DNA of 64,000 bases. It comes from Brasenia schreberi (taxonomy: Eukaryota > Streptophyta > Magnoliopsida > Nymphaeales > Cabombaceae). The DNA is taken from NCBI GenBank assembly GCA_036023115.1, contig JAYKKT010000090.1, positions 30,496,501-30,560,500 on the forward strand, written 5' to 3'. Shown here in pieces: positions 45,759 to 64,000 of this stretch. Made by a program: the position numbers and the translations under genes. Numbering within the stretch: the first letter of the stretch is position 1; each line of letters starts with the position of its first letter. The notes under the pieces were generated by a model. That model was given only the letters and a program-made list of their open reading frames with translations. It was not told the origin of the DNA and searched no databases.

Positions 45759-47866
45759 TGTGACGCCCAAGACCTGTGAACAGGAAAGAATGCAAACGTA
45801 TTGAAATGGACAAAGTTCTAAGCCATGCTGAAGATCGTCCCGTCTGTGATTATCCCATATGATATATGTAACGGGTCAGGCATTAAAAGGCCATAAACAC
45901 AGAGCGTTACTCTGTGCAAGGGATGCAAAGGGATGACCCTTGGCTGGCCATATAAGACGCAGAGAGTGTGATCTGCTGGGAAAAGATCTCGGGAGCGATT
46001 GCATCCGCCGGAAAACGTGAAGAGTCGCCGGAATCCTCTAAGAAAATTCTCATTTTTATTTTTGTCAAATTTCTTTCATGCTAAACCTTCGAAAACAAGC
46101 CTTATTACGTGAAAATCGGTTCAAAACAAGCGTAGATTTATGAAAATTTTCTCAAATCCGAGTTACTGTTTTTCATGAATTTTCCAGCGAAAATGACACC
46201 GCCGACGACCATTGATGGATTGGGTTGGAAGAAGAAGGGCAGGCGATCGGTTGAAGACCATCGCCGGCCTTAATCGTCGTCAGAAACCGACAAAATTGAT
46301 GCCGAAAAACCATGGGAACCAGCCTTTTTGGGCATGTTCCTCGTTTCCGTGTAGTGTCGTATAAAAAATGTCATGAACCAACACTGATTCATATCGTATC
46401 CTCGTATCGCATGTTAAGAACCAGTTCTATGTCAAAATAGGTTTCGTGTCGAGTTTTGTGTCAGAAACGGGTCAAGTTTGGGTCGGGTCAAGTTTGGGTT
46501 GTGTCTTGAAATGGGTTTCTAGGATAAAAACAAGACCCGTGTCAGTAGTTAAAGGTTCTCTGTTGACATAGTGACACAAACTACCTATTGTGTCACTAAC
46601 TTGAATCAGATATGGAACTGGGTATCGATTTGGATCTCGGATAGCTTAAACGAATCCAGATTAGGGTTTGGGATCCGATTCAAATACAATTTGTTTCGTT
46701 AGATTTATAGTTAAATAAATTTTAATATTTCAATTATTTGTAATTGTTTAGAGATTAAAATTGAAGGATTTGGTGGTGATAAGAGTGGCCCAGCAACTTG
46801 AGGACCGAATCTTAGCGCTCCTTCAGGTAGGGAGTTATGCATTCTTTTACAGAATCATGTTAGAAGTGATTTTACTATTTTAGATAGATTTAAATATGCA
46901 TGATTGATAAATATTTTATTGATGTTTGTGAAATGTTATTGACAATTATGGGTTATTTGATATGCTTTTCAAATAGAACATGTTTATGACACTGTTTGAT
47001 AAAGAGCATGTTTTGATATGCATGTGTTGTATGAACATGGTATTTAAATGTTGTTTAAATGTTGTGTGGATATGAGTTTAATTTTGGATATTCGTGAATC
47101 TGGATATGATTTGTAAATATTATGAACTGTAATTGGTTTTATAAATGTAATGATGTGTGAATATATGAGTCGTACTTGTGTGGTTTGTGTGGGGTCTCTA
47201 GAGACTTGCAGGTCACTCGGGCGATCCGGCTTGGGGCGAATATAGGGTGTATTTTCGAGCACTCTGCCGTGAGAGTCGGCGTGGTTACCGTCGTGGACGG
47301 GGTTACAGAGGTCACGTTAGGGAGGGTCGGACGACTCCCATGGCCTTTGGAGTAGACAAAGTATGGGTTGTAATTATCGAAACTAATGATGTGTGCGTGT
47401 GTGTGAGTGTGTGCGTATGAATTTGAGATCATGATTTCAAGGTAAATGTGCTTTGCTATGAAATGATTGTGAACTATGCATGCTTTTAGTTGTTTTCTAT
47501 TTAAAGATGTTTAACCTCCCTACTGAGTTATGTATAGGAGCTCACCATATTGTTTTACAGCTCATCCTGAAGCTAACACTTCGAAAGCACATGGAGTAGA
47601 GTAGGAGTTTGATAGAGTTGCATTTTTATTTTAGATAGTATGATAAGTAAGTCTTTTATTCGGGGTTATTGTTAGGTGGGCCCCGCACCATTTTGGATGT
47701 GTTGTTTAGAACTTTGATATGGATATTTATTTCAGTTAGATATTTCTTGAGTTTGCATTAAATTAGTATTGTATTTGGTTACTCCTCACCATCACGCTCA
47801 CGCGAGAAACAGCCACGTGGCATCGGCTTGGGCCGGATCGTGGTCGCGACTCAAGCGGGTGTGACA
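45759..47866 (+). mobile_element. Gypsy-type solo LTR, about 2.1 kb
   Basis: It begins TGTGACGCCC and ends GGGTGTGACA, typical TG...CA ends with short inverted repeats. A TATA-like CCATATAAGACG lies near 45948. Most of it, from about 46200 to the end, matches the interrupted minus-strand copy at 26725-31600 in reverse complement, for example the block around GCGCTCCTTCAGGTAGG and that around GTTAGGTGGGCCCCGCACC. No internal gag-pol or second LTR adjoins it. The flanking 5-mers do not match, so the target duplication has decayed or the ends are off by a few bases. Confidence 0.6.
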
Positions 47867-50800
47867 ATATATGTGCGTCACAGTATCCCTGCTTCGTTGC
47901 AGTACGAGGAACTTGTGGGGTTTGTTCATCCAAGTCAGTTTGTGATTGGTTCTTCAAATAATTAAGTAGAGCACTCGGGAGACTTCGATGGAGTTGTCGA
48001 ACATAGCTTGGCTAAAGTGAAGAGGTGCATCACTTTCTCTGCTACACAGAAAGGTAATTGTGAAATTGAAAGATAAATATTATTAAAGAGGTAAGTTTCG
48101 AATTGCTCTATTGTGTTCTTGGGTAGTGATAGATTGATGGTGGATGCGAAAAGGACCCCAAGTAGAAAAATGTTTCTTTCCAGCTGGTATAGGGAACTTC
48201 GCCGACAGTCGAAGCCATGCGGTGTATATATGCAATTCCTTAGAATGAAAGAATAAGGCTTACCTGTATTTCTTTGGATTCGTTGTTGTGATACGCGCTT
48301 CATCTTTACGTTAATACAGATGTATTAGACAAGGAGTTCATGTTTTACTGAAAGTATAAGCAAATTCATATAATTAATAATCAAATTCATTGGTGTACAT
48401 ATGCTAATTATGAGTATTGACAAATAATTCTTTTTTCTAACTTCATTTATAACTTTGGTTTTGTAATTGGAAGTTGGGGGATTGATGGATCTAGCAATGA
48501 AGCACATCAAAGCATATTCAAATGGGAAATATTTGGCACGAAAGCTTTGCCACCGTTCTTTTTACGGTATATTATTTGTTTTATACATTATATAAAGCGA
48601 ACGCTTTCATATTTCCTAGGTAGGATTGTCACTTATATCGAATAAAATATTTATTAGTTTGGCCCTGATGATAGAACAAATACATGTTTATTAGTTTGTC
48701 AATAAACCTTTTATACTACTAGAATACGTATTCTATTCGTATAAGTAGCCTAACTAGGATTGGGATTTCGCTGATAACGACGAATGCTTAACCTACATTA
48801 ATGCATGCGCAAAAAGGTGTTGCCTTCAACCTTAACCCAACCACGTGGAGTATGAACCTGATAATTTGAAAATCATTAGTTTGGCCTTATTACTGTTTGA
48901 CATACTTGCCATATGTAAAATGAATGGTTTAACACAATTGATCCAAACCATTAAGTACAGGAATGAGTTTATCTGCTAGGGTTCTTTAGAATCACATACT
49001 TCCAAGTCATGACCTTTAGATCAAGGGAGATCAAAGATTAAAATTGATTAAGAGAAAAACAAAAGTGGTTTTCTATGTTGCTGAAACATAAATCGTAGAT
49101 GGTACAAAAGCACCTTTTTTCATCAATTCTATTATTGCCGTTAATATTTCTTTTGGTTCAAGCTCGATGAACCAATAAAAGATTCCTACATAAGAGTAGA
49201 CTAGTTATCATATTAAATGCGTAAAAAGCATGATAAAGAAAGCTCTCCATGGTTGCCGACCCCAATTGGCCAAACGCACAAGAAGACGGTCGCCAGCCTC
49301 ATTGATGAGATGGCAATTTGTCGTCTTCGTCTCTACTCCCATGGCTTCTTTTGACGCTTTGAACTGTTGAAATACAGAATTTTTGCATGTTAATCCTTTT
49401 TCTTTATTCTTTTACCGTCTCTTTCTTGATTCCTTTGTTTGAAAAGGAAGAATCACGTTTTGCTTCGTTCATTTAAGGAGGTGGTACTCGTACTTAAATA
49501 ATTACAAGCACTTAACGCTTTATTCTTGACTCTAGAGGATTGTGATTCATGAATATACATTGTATGTAGATAGATAGATAAATTTGTCGGACTCCCATTC
49601 ATGTTAGGCTCTCCATATGCCCATTCAGATCAGGAAGATGGACAATCCATAATAAAAAAGAAAAGCGAAAATCACTTAATAAAAAAACAAAAGTATAAAG
49701 TACAACACAGATTAATTCACTTTTGATTTTTTAATATGAATCATTCATGTTTTAAATTGGGTGGTCCTAATGGACATGAAAAATTAGTATTAATGAGAGT
49801 CATAGCAACACATATAGAGACTGCAATCTTGGCAATGATATCTATTCCTGAAAATGTATTTGTAATGTAACGCGCGCGCGCACACACACAAGCCCGTTAG
49901 TCTTACTTATGGACAAGGACTCAAGACTCTCGTGGCTAGATGGTCCACTCAAAAGATCTCTTCCCATCAATTCATCCCGGACATTGTTGTGGTTTGCCAG
50001 TAACAATGACAATTTTTAAAAGATAATTAATTTTTCAGGCTGTCAACTAATAGTCCGAAGTACTGGGAGTTCATTTTTTTCCCAAAGTCTGCTTTAGAAT
50101 TGATACAGACGTTCATTAATGATGACTGTAATGAAACTTAGCTGGAGGCAATAGAATTGATAGCCTTCATGAGAGTGGGTGTAAGACAACCTATGCCTCG
50201 CTGACGGCCGGCCCGGTCTATTTGTTACTGGGTCAGGTTTTGGGTTGGTCCACATTATGCTGGGACCAATTCATTAGAATTTCTTAGCCACTAAATTTCA
50301 TGAATTTTGAGAATCCATAATCATATTCTACAAGGTTGAAAAAAAACGATATAACAAGCAAGCACACTTACAGAAAGAGGGAGAAGGAGGAAGGCAGGTT
50401 TAACAACAGTTCACATGCATATCGGGTTGGTTTTATCCAAAGTAACTAGAAGTACCTATTTATGAAAATGAAACCCATTTAGTAACTAATGGTTTTGTAT
50501 TAGGTCCAAATCTTACCTATTTATGAAAACGAAACCCATTTAGTAACTAATGGTTTTGTATTAGGTCCAAATCTTACCTATTTATGAAATGGGTTGGCCA
50601 GAGTATAGCAGAGTGAACACATTGCAATCCAAAATAAGTGTTTCAAACTAATCCTGTAAGGGGTCTACAATAAATTATAACTAACCATTTTTTGTAACTA
50701 ATCATGTTGTATAGCCAAACAGAACCCAATTTGTTATATTATAGAATGAATGATGAAATGATTGTTCTCTTTCTTATGGATCACCGACATAATTTTGATT

Positions 50801-53800
50801 GTAAGTGATATACTTTTTTTTGTTGTGTTTTTAACATTTCCAATTATTCAAATTATTTGATGTCACGAACGATGATATTGACGTAATTGTTAGATCACCT
50901 CAATAGAAAATACAGTGGAACGAGCTAAAGTTTGTATAATCCTGACCTAACACGATCCAAACTCGAATTTAGAATTGTAATAGGTTAGAATTGGGCCCAA
51001 ATCCTACACGAAATTTGGAACTGGAACTCGTGAGGATCTACCCAATTTAAAGCAAATCCAGAGCTTTTTAGAATGCTGTACATTAATTACATTAAAGTTG
51101 TGTAAATCATGTTTCTCCACTTCAAGGAATACATGACACTTTTTATTGAGATGTAACAAGCTTAGATGAGAGCTTGCAAGACAACCAATTATGAGACAAA
51201 TGGGCATCATTACTCTGTTAACTTGTGTAGCATTCGCCATTTTGAAGTAGTATGATCGGTCTTCATGGCGATGGGCAGCTTTGTGCCTGGATTGAAGCAG
51301 AGAAGTTTAACAGTTCCAATATAAACAGTCTGAATGGGCTAATTAGGTTTTAAATGGATTAGCAGAAGTGATTGTTTCAGATACCAATTCAAGACTTTCC
51401 TTTCGAGTTCTTTAAGTTTTTACACGTTCTTTTCTTTAAACGCATTATATTAAAAGTTGCCGATTGAGTGTTAACCGAAAGAAAGAATTTGTGGATTGAT
51501 TCTGTTCTGCCATTCTCTGAATTGAGAACTACTTCGATCGAAAATCTTATTCGGAGACAATGAGAGTCTCTAGTCAAGGAAAAAATTAAGGAACAGTCCA
51601 TGGAGGGCCGGCTTCAAACGACTCATGAGTTAAGAATCCGGAGCCAACTTTTAACCGAGTCCTGTGAACTGTTGAAAAATGCTGTACCATGGCGGCAGGG
51701 GTTAAGGGAATGTCAGCGTCAGGTCACCCATTGTCCTAGAAGAGACAAGCCATCGGCACAGCCTACGTGGTTTGCATACTTTTTCTACACAAACAATTAA
51801 ATGGGGACCATCCTTTTTGGCCTTTCAATCGTCCTCTACAACCGGAGAATAGATTTCTCAAGTAAAAAATATCGTATATATGGGTGTGTGTGTGTGTGTT
51901 CGCGTGTGCACATTATATTAAGGAAAGCACATCAAATTTATGAAAATGCCATGTTAGTGACAGTAGAGTCTTACTTAATACCCATAACTATCTAACAAAT
52001 TGGAAACATGTCATCAAAATATTATAAAAGGAAAGACTTTTGAAATTACGCTTGCTTTGCTTTAACAAGCACTATCTTGTACGTATATATATCTTCATAC
52101 GGTGACCATTATGACATTGGATTTTAATGAATCCAAAACCAATTCATAGTTTTTTTTGTTAAATCATATTTACTATAGATAGCCTCTCGAATTATATGTA
52201 TGAAATTAAGTTTTTCATGTGCAGATTTTAAGCTATAAGGTACCATACCATTCCCTAGATTATAGCAAAGCATTTCTCTAAAAGGCAATTCCCATTTTTC
52301 ACAAATAAAACTACTTCATGAATGACCCACTCCAACTTCCATGAATGACAAGTGTGGAAAATTCCCATTTTTCCAGCAGTGTTCTTGATGCCAATTTGAA
52401 TCCTAAAATCCAACTATCTTGCTATTCTGTGAAGTCTCAAAGGTCTGGATGAAGTATATTGAAATCGGATCTGATTTACATGTTGGGTTCTAAGGACTGT
52501 GCTATCCCTAATATACAATATGCAATATACAACCAAGTCTTTTCCATGCTAGATGGGGTTGGCTACGTGGATTTTTTGTTTCTTTATAGAATCCCCTCCG
52601 GACAAAGTTTTACGCATACTATAGAAAGCCTAACACAACCCTCCTATTTTCTGCAATATTTGACCAGCTCCTCTCTTTGTTTGAGTGTGCAATGAATAAT
52701 ATTTAAGTGTCTTATTGATTGCACTAAATGAACTGATTTTATTAAATAGGAAAGCTTGTTTCATAACAAATTATGTATTTTCAAAGTATTTTATATGAGG
52801 TAGGATCTTAAAATCTTGACTTGAACCATGTTAATCAATCACTATAACCTCTTATTCTCTTAGATAGGATCCACGAATAGGAGTTTGAAAAACACAAAAC
52901 AGTGTAATACCCACCATCGATTTAGAAAGTGTGAGCCAAAATGTAAAATTAAGTCCACGAAGGGATTCTTTTACAGCTCTAACAGATGCATACTCCCTCG
53001 TATTGATCACCTCCTTAAATAATGTGTTTAAGGCGATTTCTAACAAGAGAGCCAGGCTCTTGGTGCTAGGAGTACCCGTGGTTAGGTTTGGTCCCATTCT
53101 AGGCTAAGTCTCCAGCCATATCTGCCTAATTGGTTCTCAATTTTTGTGAACCAGACGACAACATTACAAATCACAAAACCAAACCACAATATTATTTGTC
53201 CGGGTCTGGTTCATTCCCAAACCAATGTTCATTATGCATAAGTATCTCAATATATGGGAGTATAAGATCAGCCACATGAAAAATAAACTTGGTTAATCAT
53301 AATGTAAGTTGCTCACATATGAGACCACTTTATACAAAAATTTAGACAATTATGTACTCGATCTTCAATCTTCAAGCACTAGTGGAAGGGTAATCCCTTA
53401 CAGTTCTTTTAGAAACCGTCGCCAGTTCTGCCGTTAGGAATAGTGGGTGAAACATAAACCAGAAAATGAAAGACCACTTATGGTAGAACAAAGATCAAGT
53501 TGGTGTGTGATTAACAAAGGCGCGTCTACATTAAGTTTGCTGTTAAGCTTTTAACCATGAACTAAACCACAACATTTTTCTTTTTCAAACCAAATCAAAC
53601 AAAACCACAAAAAAAAAACGCCAGCTTCAATCGTTTTTGTTGCTTCAACGGGTTTAAGGTTGATTCTTTGAACTCACCTACTTGGTGCGATTTGATTAAC
53701 TGCTGGTGGAGAGTCCAAACGTCTGTCCACTTTTTTCACGTGTCACATAATTAATGTGATAATAGCGGAGCTGTTATTGGTAATTAAGCCGGTTATTCCT

Positions 53801-54111
53801 CAGCATCCATTTTCTAGTTTCGTTTACTCATGGAGACGATAAAGAAGGAACACCTCTTAATGCTGTGGAAATTGAGGAAAGGAGAAAGCAAATTTGACAA
53901 CGATTGAAAATCAACAGTCACGCACTATCTTCCAAATAATTGTTCGAACACAGAGTCGTGCTCAATCGTCTTGACTAATTTCTTTGAATAGCAGGTTGTC
54001 GTCTTGCAATTTTAGCTAGCAAACAATTGTTAATGGACAACAATCAGGTTTTATTCGTAACCAAGTAAGACGATCCGTGCACCAATCTTGATAAGTTCTT
54101 CTCTGCTCCTC
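47867..54111. other. Intergenic; one 61-bp tandem repeat, no gene recognised
   Basis: No coding gene is supported over about 6 kb. A 61-bp unit starting TACCTATTTATGAAAA is repeated at 50453-50513 and 50514-50574, with a partial third copy. Short CG/CA (49871-49888) and TG (51882-51899) runs occur. Confidence 0.5.
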
Positions 54112-54117
54112 ATCGTC

Positions 54118-54126
54118 TATAAATGC
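54118..54126 (+). promoter_or_regulatory. TATA box of the 54-kb peroxidase
   Basis: CTATAAATG lies 60 bp before the ATG at 54186, preceded by CCAAT at 54082. This implies a short 5' leader of about 30 bp. Inferred from position and consensus. Confidence 0.6.
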
Positions 54127-54185
54127 TAGCTAGGTGTAAATAGTTCATACAAAGCAATTCGGAAGATCCATTTATTGTAGATATA

Positions 54186-59993
<5,808 letters not shown>

Positions 59994-60100
59994 GTTTGAT
60001 GGTTTAATTAGCTTTTATCATCAGAAGATGTAATGTTATCTTCTGAAATATATAAGCAGACTTCGATTTCTTATGAGCAACTGTAATATACCTCTTACTA

Positions 60101-60106
60101 AATAAA
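60101..60106 (+). terminator. Polyadenylation signal of the 54-kb peroxidase
   Basis: AATAAA lies 108 bp after the stop codon, in AT-rich 3' flank. Inferred from position. Confidence 0.5.
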
Positions 60107-62180
60107 AAAGTGAATGATTGTTATATTTCTTATTTCCCAATAACTATCAATGGTGAAAGTGGAGGAACCCCTTTAGTAAGTGCTGAGAGATGTGGCACCA
60201 AATAGGCAATAATACCGAATTCTCTTCTTTTTTTTGGGAGTATCTTTTCGTCGTAGAGAACAAATGCACCTCCTCGTTTTCGTTAACATGCACTTTTTTC
60301 TATAGTAAATGTGGAACTTTGAGCCTTCTCCAAATCTCGTGGCCATTGCCTCAAAATACAAGAATCATTCGTTTGAACATGGTTTGCTAAGGAATCAGCC
60401 GCTCTACTAGCATTATAAGGAATACATTTACATCCAAGCTATTTAAAGTTTAAACCCAACAAAAAAAAGGTAGATGTCCTTGAGAACAGTTCCAGTATTG
60501 GAAAAGTTATCTTAGTGCTAAAGTTTGTGATATGCTTTTTGGGCATTTCTCTCTCCCTCTAGAATAATCTTACGGGAAACTGATCCAGATGTTTTCATCC
60601 ATCTTAAGACCACGATTTTAAATCTATGCTAATTACAATCTGCATATTTCCTACACTTCCAAATAGTCGACTACGTTTGTCAAAACGTTGCATTTACCAC
60701 TGTCTTTATCATTGCTACCTGTCCTCTCGTCTTGATTTATAATTTCATTGAGATTCTCTCACGACACAGTGTGTCTCGTCGTTCCTTGCCAATCCGCTCA
60801 ACATGTCCCGTGAAATAAATCTATTTGAAACCACTAATTCTCCATGGAAGGCAGGTAGATCACCATATGACCCACCCTCTTCATTCTTGATGCACGCCAA
60901 TGAAGCAATCAATATAGGACGAGGCTCAAATCTACTTTTTGTATCTACAGAATTCCTAATCGCGCCATTGCTTCACCCAAACTATAATGATAGTCAATTG
61001 TGTATTGAATCAACAAATGCAACAGTAAATCATTTTGTTTCGAGAAAGCCTACTACCTTAGGATCCTTTTCTGTCTTTATAAGAGGGGAAGCGCCATAAC
61101 TTGTGGGTTCCTAAGCCCACCTCAATTTCAAACAAGCACCCTAATTGATCTCGGTGGGATTGAATCAGCTGGCACTTTTAAATTGATATTGGCACCTTAC
61201 TTCCATGGTCCAGTCCTCATAGTATTCCAAGCCTTATATTTGTTCACTATTGCTCAAGCTTTGTTAAACACCTTTGCCACCTTTGTACTCTTTGTGAAAA
61301 TTTTCATCATTTACCAACACTTAATGACCTCAACTCTGGGCCTTGGTTTCGCATTTACTCCATGTGATCTCTTTCATATCTCAACTATCTTCCACATTGC
61401 AAACCTTCCTCCCCCTCTTTATGCTGTTATTCACAATTAGCCACCACATGCCTCAACATGAAACAAAAATAATATAAACTGGGAAGTGGTTTCTCTTGAT
61501 TTATTTTCCCGTTGCTCCAAATGTACCTTTAAGCATGTTATATTCACCTTCTCAATCATTTCCCCCTCTGACACATTATCAACTTCATTTGTACGTACAT
61601 CAATAACATGCATCGAAACAGTAAGCTTGAAAATCGAATTTCTGATGGGCGCTGAACTCGACATACTCTTGTGGAGGATTAGTTGTTGTTTTGTCAAAAC
61701 TCCGAGGGTGTCCGTCTAGAACTTGATCCATATCGTTCTTGCTATAAGGTTCAAATCATATCAAGATCTCTTGAAACATGGTGAATTCAACTCCTTTGGC
61801 ATCTAGTTGCATCCTACATCCTAAGGCAAGAAATCTGAATGCTCATATATGGAATTCAATTAGCTCACTAAAATGTTTCTTTTTTGAGATCCCAAGGAAG
61901 ATGCCCCATCCATGCACACGTTGATCTCCCTCCATCTTCCTCCAAAGCTTACCAGCTTTAGGTTTCTGCACCGCTCCACTATTTCCTCTGCCATGCTTTC
62001 TTGCTTCGCAATAAGACTGAGAACCCCAGCAACACGCTTGAAGTTCCTAATCACCGAAAAGGCCCTCTACTTTTCAGCTGTTAACCTTCTTCTCCCGAAA
62101 CGTTTCGTAAGAAAATTCTTTGGTGTAATAAGTCGAAGTTTTAGCCAGCTGCCTCCACTCTGTATTCCAGTAAGGAGGGG
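60107..62180. other. Intergenic, unidentified, possibly decayed coding DNA
   Basis: The minus strand keeps fairly long open stretches (61437-61697, 61860-62054 and, with stops, about 60700-61100), which suggests old coding sequence. I do not recognise any domain. The plus-strand open frame at 61912-62586 runs antisense through the peroxidase pseudogene and is not a gene. Confidence 0.35.
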
Positions 62181-62287
62181 GTGCGTAGCACCAATGGCAG
62201 GGTGCTCTAACGCCCTTGCCACAGGCAGGAAGTTCGACTTCGTGCATGGGTTCAGCCTCGATTGTTACCAAAGCCCTGGTTGTAATC
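62181..62287 (+). repeat. SINE-like copy next to the peroxidase pseudogene
   Basis: GCGTAGCACCAATGGCAGGG (A-box-like) is followed about 45 bp later by GGAAGTTCGACTTC (B-box-like), and the segment ends in GGTTGTAATC. It differs from the main family and may be a second SINE family. Confidence 0.4.
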
Positions 62288-62406
62288 AAAGAAAAGAAAT
62301 GGAGAGCGAGCAGCGGCGGATTCACATTCTAGCGCGCTCTCGAAATTTTGAAATTTTGTACTTTTGTACTTTTGTATTGAAGTTTTTAAAAAGAATTGAA
62401 AAACTT

Positions 62407-63963
62407 TTAATTCTCGCGGGCTATGGTAGTGAAGTAGGACATCAGAGAAGTTTCATTGTAGATCCTGTCTCTGAATTTGGCGCAACGTGGAAATCCAATG
62501 GTGTGAGCGCCGGAGAGCGTGACAAGGTCCAAAGATCGAGTCCATGTGATTCGAAGTTGGCGATCAACTTGCCCAAATTCATATAGGCCGAGGGGATTTG
62601 TTCGATTGCAGCTTCTTTGCTAGAAGTAAGAGAGTCCCTTCTCCCAAGTTGGACTTCCCACGAGGGAAATCCAAGCTGCGGGTTTCACAGAAACACGGCA
62701 TGCAAGAAATTGTTGTTAACGGAGTTCATTTTCTATACGAAAAGCACATTTAAGAAACCTATAAATTTTGATGGTGTCTACCCTCACGATCGAGAATAAA
62801 CACACAAACTTGATCTTGCTGAATAACGTAGAATGAAAACTAAATTCCACTTTTCTTATGGTATGGTTTCATCTTTGAATACGACGTTTAGCCATCATTT
62901 TTTTCCAGCTTATACAGCGATGGAAAAATCTTTGATCCTAAGGACTTCTGTATTTACCATTGCTGGTCGACAAAATGTGCTTATAGAGAAAAGCAATTAG
63001 TGACTAAGGGTTCCCATCAGTTTGGGCAAGCGTGGATAATGCACAAAATATTCATTTCTAAATTTAAGAGTCAGTTCAGTATGAGTTCAAATAGAGCACG
63101 ATGCTGATCACTACGTTGAACAAACTCTCGTCATTTGAATATCCTTTTCCTTTTCAGTTTTCTAGCACCAATATTGGATTTCTTACAGAAAACCAAATTT
63201 ATTTCTCTAAAAACACAAACAGAAAGGAGTTTTCTCTGGTTTCACTTTACCGAACATTAAAAACTTTGTTTCTATTATGTGAGATGCGCTCTTTGCACTT
63301 ACCTGGGCAACTGCATCCCTTGCAGAGATGGCAAATATGTCAGCACAAGAGACTATGCTCGCACCGCACGCCTTGTCAACTTCGAATTTGATCTTATCAA
63401 CGACTTCAAATCCTCTCAAGGAGTAAAGATTTTCAGTCGCCCGTCTTCTCTCCAACGAAAGTTGGCGTGTCGTCTAAAAGCACCGAAGCATCGCATCCCT
63501 GTGAAAGATGAAACCATACCATAAGAAAATCAGTTTTAGTTCTCTGAAGAAAAGCTGCAAAGCAATCCTTTAACTGGTGATGAAGATGAATGAACAAGCA
63601 GGAGAAAAGAAGAGATTGGAGATTTGAGATTAAACTGCAATGCATTAACCGTTGATGAAGATTGACCACCAAAACAGAGCACTAGCTCTCGCTCTGCTTT
63701 CTAATGCGTGTTATTTTAGCCAATAAAGCATGTGAAAGTGATGATATCTTCGAACTAATTACGTTGACGAAGCAATCTTGAAAGTGCAAGCGAAGCAAAG
63801 CCGGACCAGCATGAGAATTGTTGGCGATTGTCTCCACGGTCCGTTTGATGGTGGGCAAAGCTTCGGGACAAAGGATTTGATAGAAATCTGGAGAGAGTTG
63901 GGATGAAGCCAAGCATAAGACGAATTCTGTTATTAACAGAGTTAGCAACCCCCATCTCCCCAT
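62407..63963 (-). pseudogene. Class III peroxidase pseudogene, minus strand, truncated
   Basis: Exon 1 is 63963-63763 (67 aa: signal peptide, then QLSPDFYQILCP). Exon 2 is 63498-63303 and exon 3 starts at 62675; all borders are normal GT/AG. Three kinds of damage are visible. The distal catalytic His of RLHFHDCF is Gln62 (CAA; RLHFQDCF). Exon 2 is 196 nt instead of a multiple of three, with an extra G in ACGGGCG after GEKT. Exon 3 loses one base at about 62530, before DLVTLSGAHTIG. Similarity stops at a TAA (62409-62407) after RIYNETSLMS, so the calcium site, proximal Asp and last cysteines are gone. As in the 39-kb gene, the intron before HTIG is absent. It is the fourth member of the cluster and is opposite in orientation. 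Confidence 0.9.
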
Positions 63964-64000
63964 TTTGTCACGGAGGAGTTCGTTGGATACAATGAAAATC

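Noticed and set aside
61912..62586. Plus-strand open frame of 224 codons
   Set aside because: Its second half is exactly antisense to exon 3 of the peroxidase pseudogene and also crosses a SINE-like segment; no domain is recognisable.

Overview
The window is nuclear DNA of a flowering plant. It has intron-containing genes with plant splice sites, a LATERAL ORGAN BOUNDARIES (LOB) domain gene (a plant-only family), class III secretory peroxidases, very long AT/GA microsatellites, and much nested retrotransposon and SINE debris. I cannot name the species from the sequence. Gene density is low: three genes look intact, three gene relics are recognisable, and most of the rest is repeats or unassigned intergenic DNA.

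Layout. At 2.5-3.2 kb (minus) is a short intronless gene for a DUF688-like protein with a (GA)n-rich promoter. At 15.5-16.4 kb (plus) is a two-exon LOB-domain gene that closely resembles LBD15. From 17 to 33 kb is repeat-rich DNA: tRNA-derived SINEs, a decayed Copia RNase H piece (22.4 kb), a complete 650-bp non-autonomous hAT element with an 8-bp target-site duplication (24.2 kb), a broken cytosolic aspartate aminotransferase (25.4-26.4 kb), and a deleted Copia element nested in a minus-strand Gypsy-type LTR (26.7-31.6 kb). A diverged tandem duplication of about 600 bp follows. A second copy of the same LTR lies in the opposite orientation at 45.8-47.9 kb.

From 39 to 64 kb is a class III peroxidase cluster. 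It holds an intact three-exon gene (39.3-40.8 kb), an exon-1 relic with a stop (44.0 kb), an intact four-exon gene (54.2-60.0 kb) whose second intron carries a dead LINE and a foldback element, and a minus-strand pseudogene (62.4-64.0 kb) that has lost its catalytic distal histidine and carries frameshifts. The two intact enzymes have signal peptides, both catalytic histidines and all eight conserved cysteines, so they should be secreted heme peroxidases of the cell wall. The first lacks one proximal calcium-ligand aspartate.

The most interesting points are the graded decay of the peroxidase array, with intron 3 absent from two members; a cluster of six AACGG (MYB-type) boxes in the Copia LTR; a family of GGTTC-rich elements with shared ends; and several insertions dated by clean target-site duplications. 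I found no evidence of a wholly new biological system.
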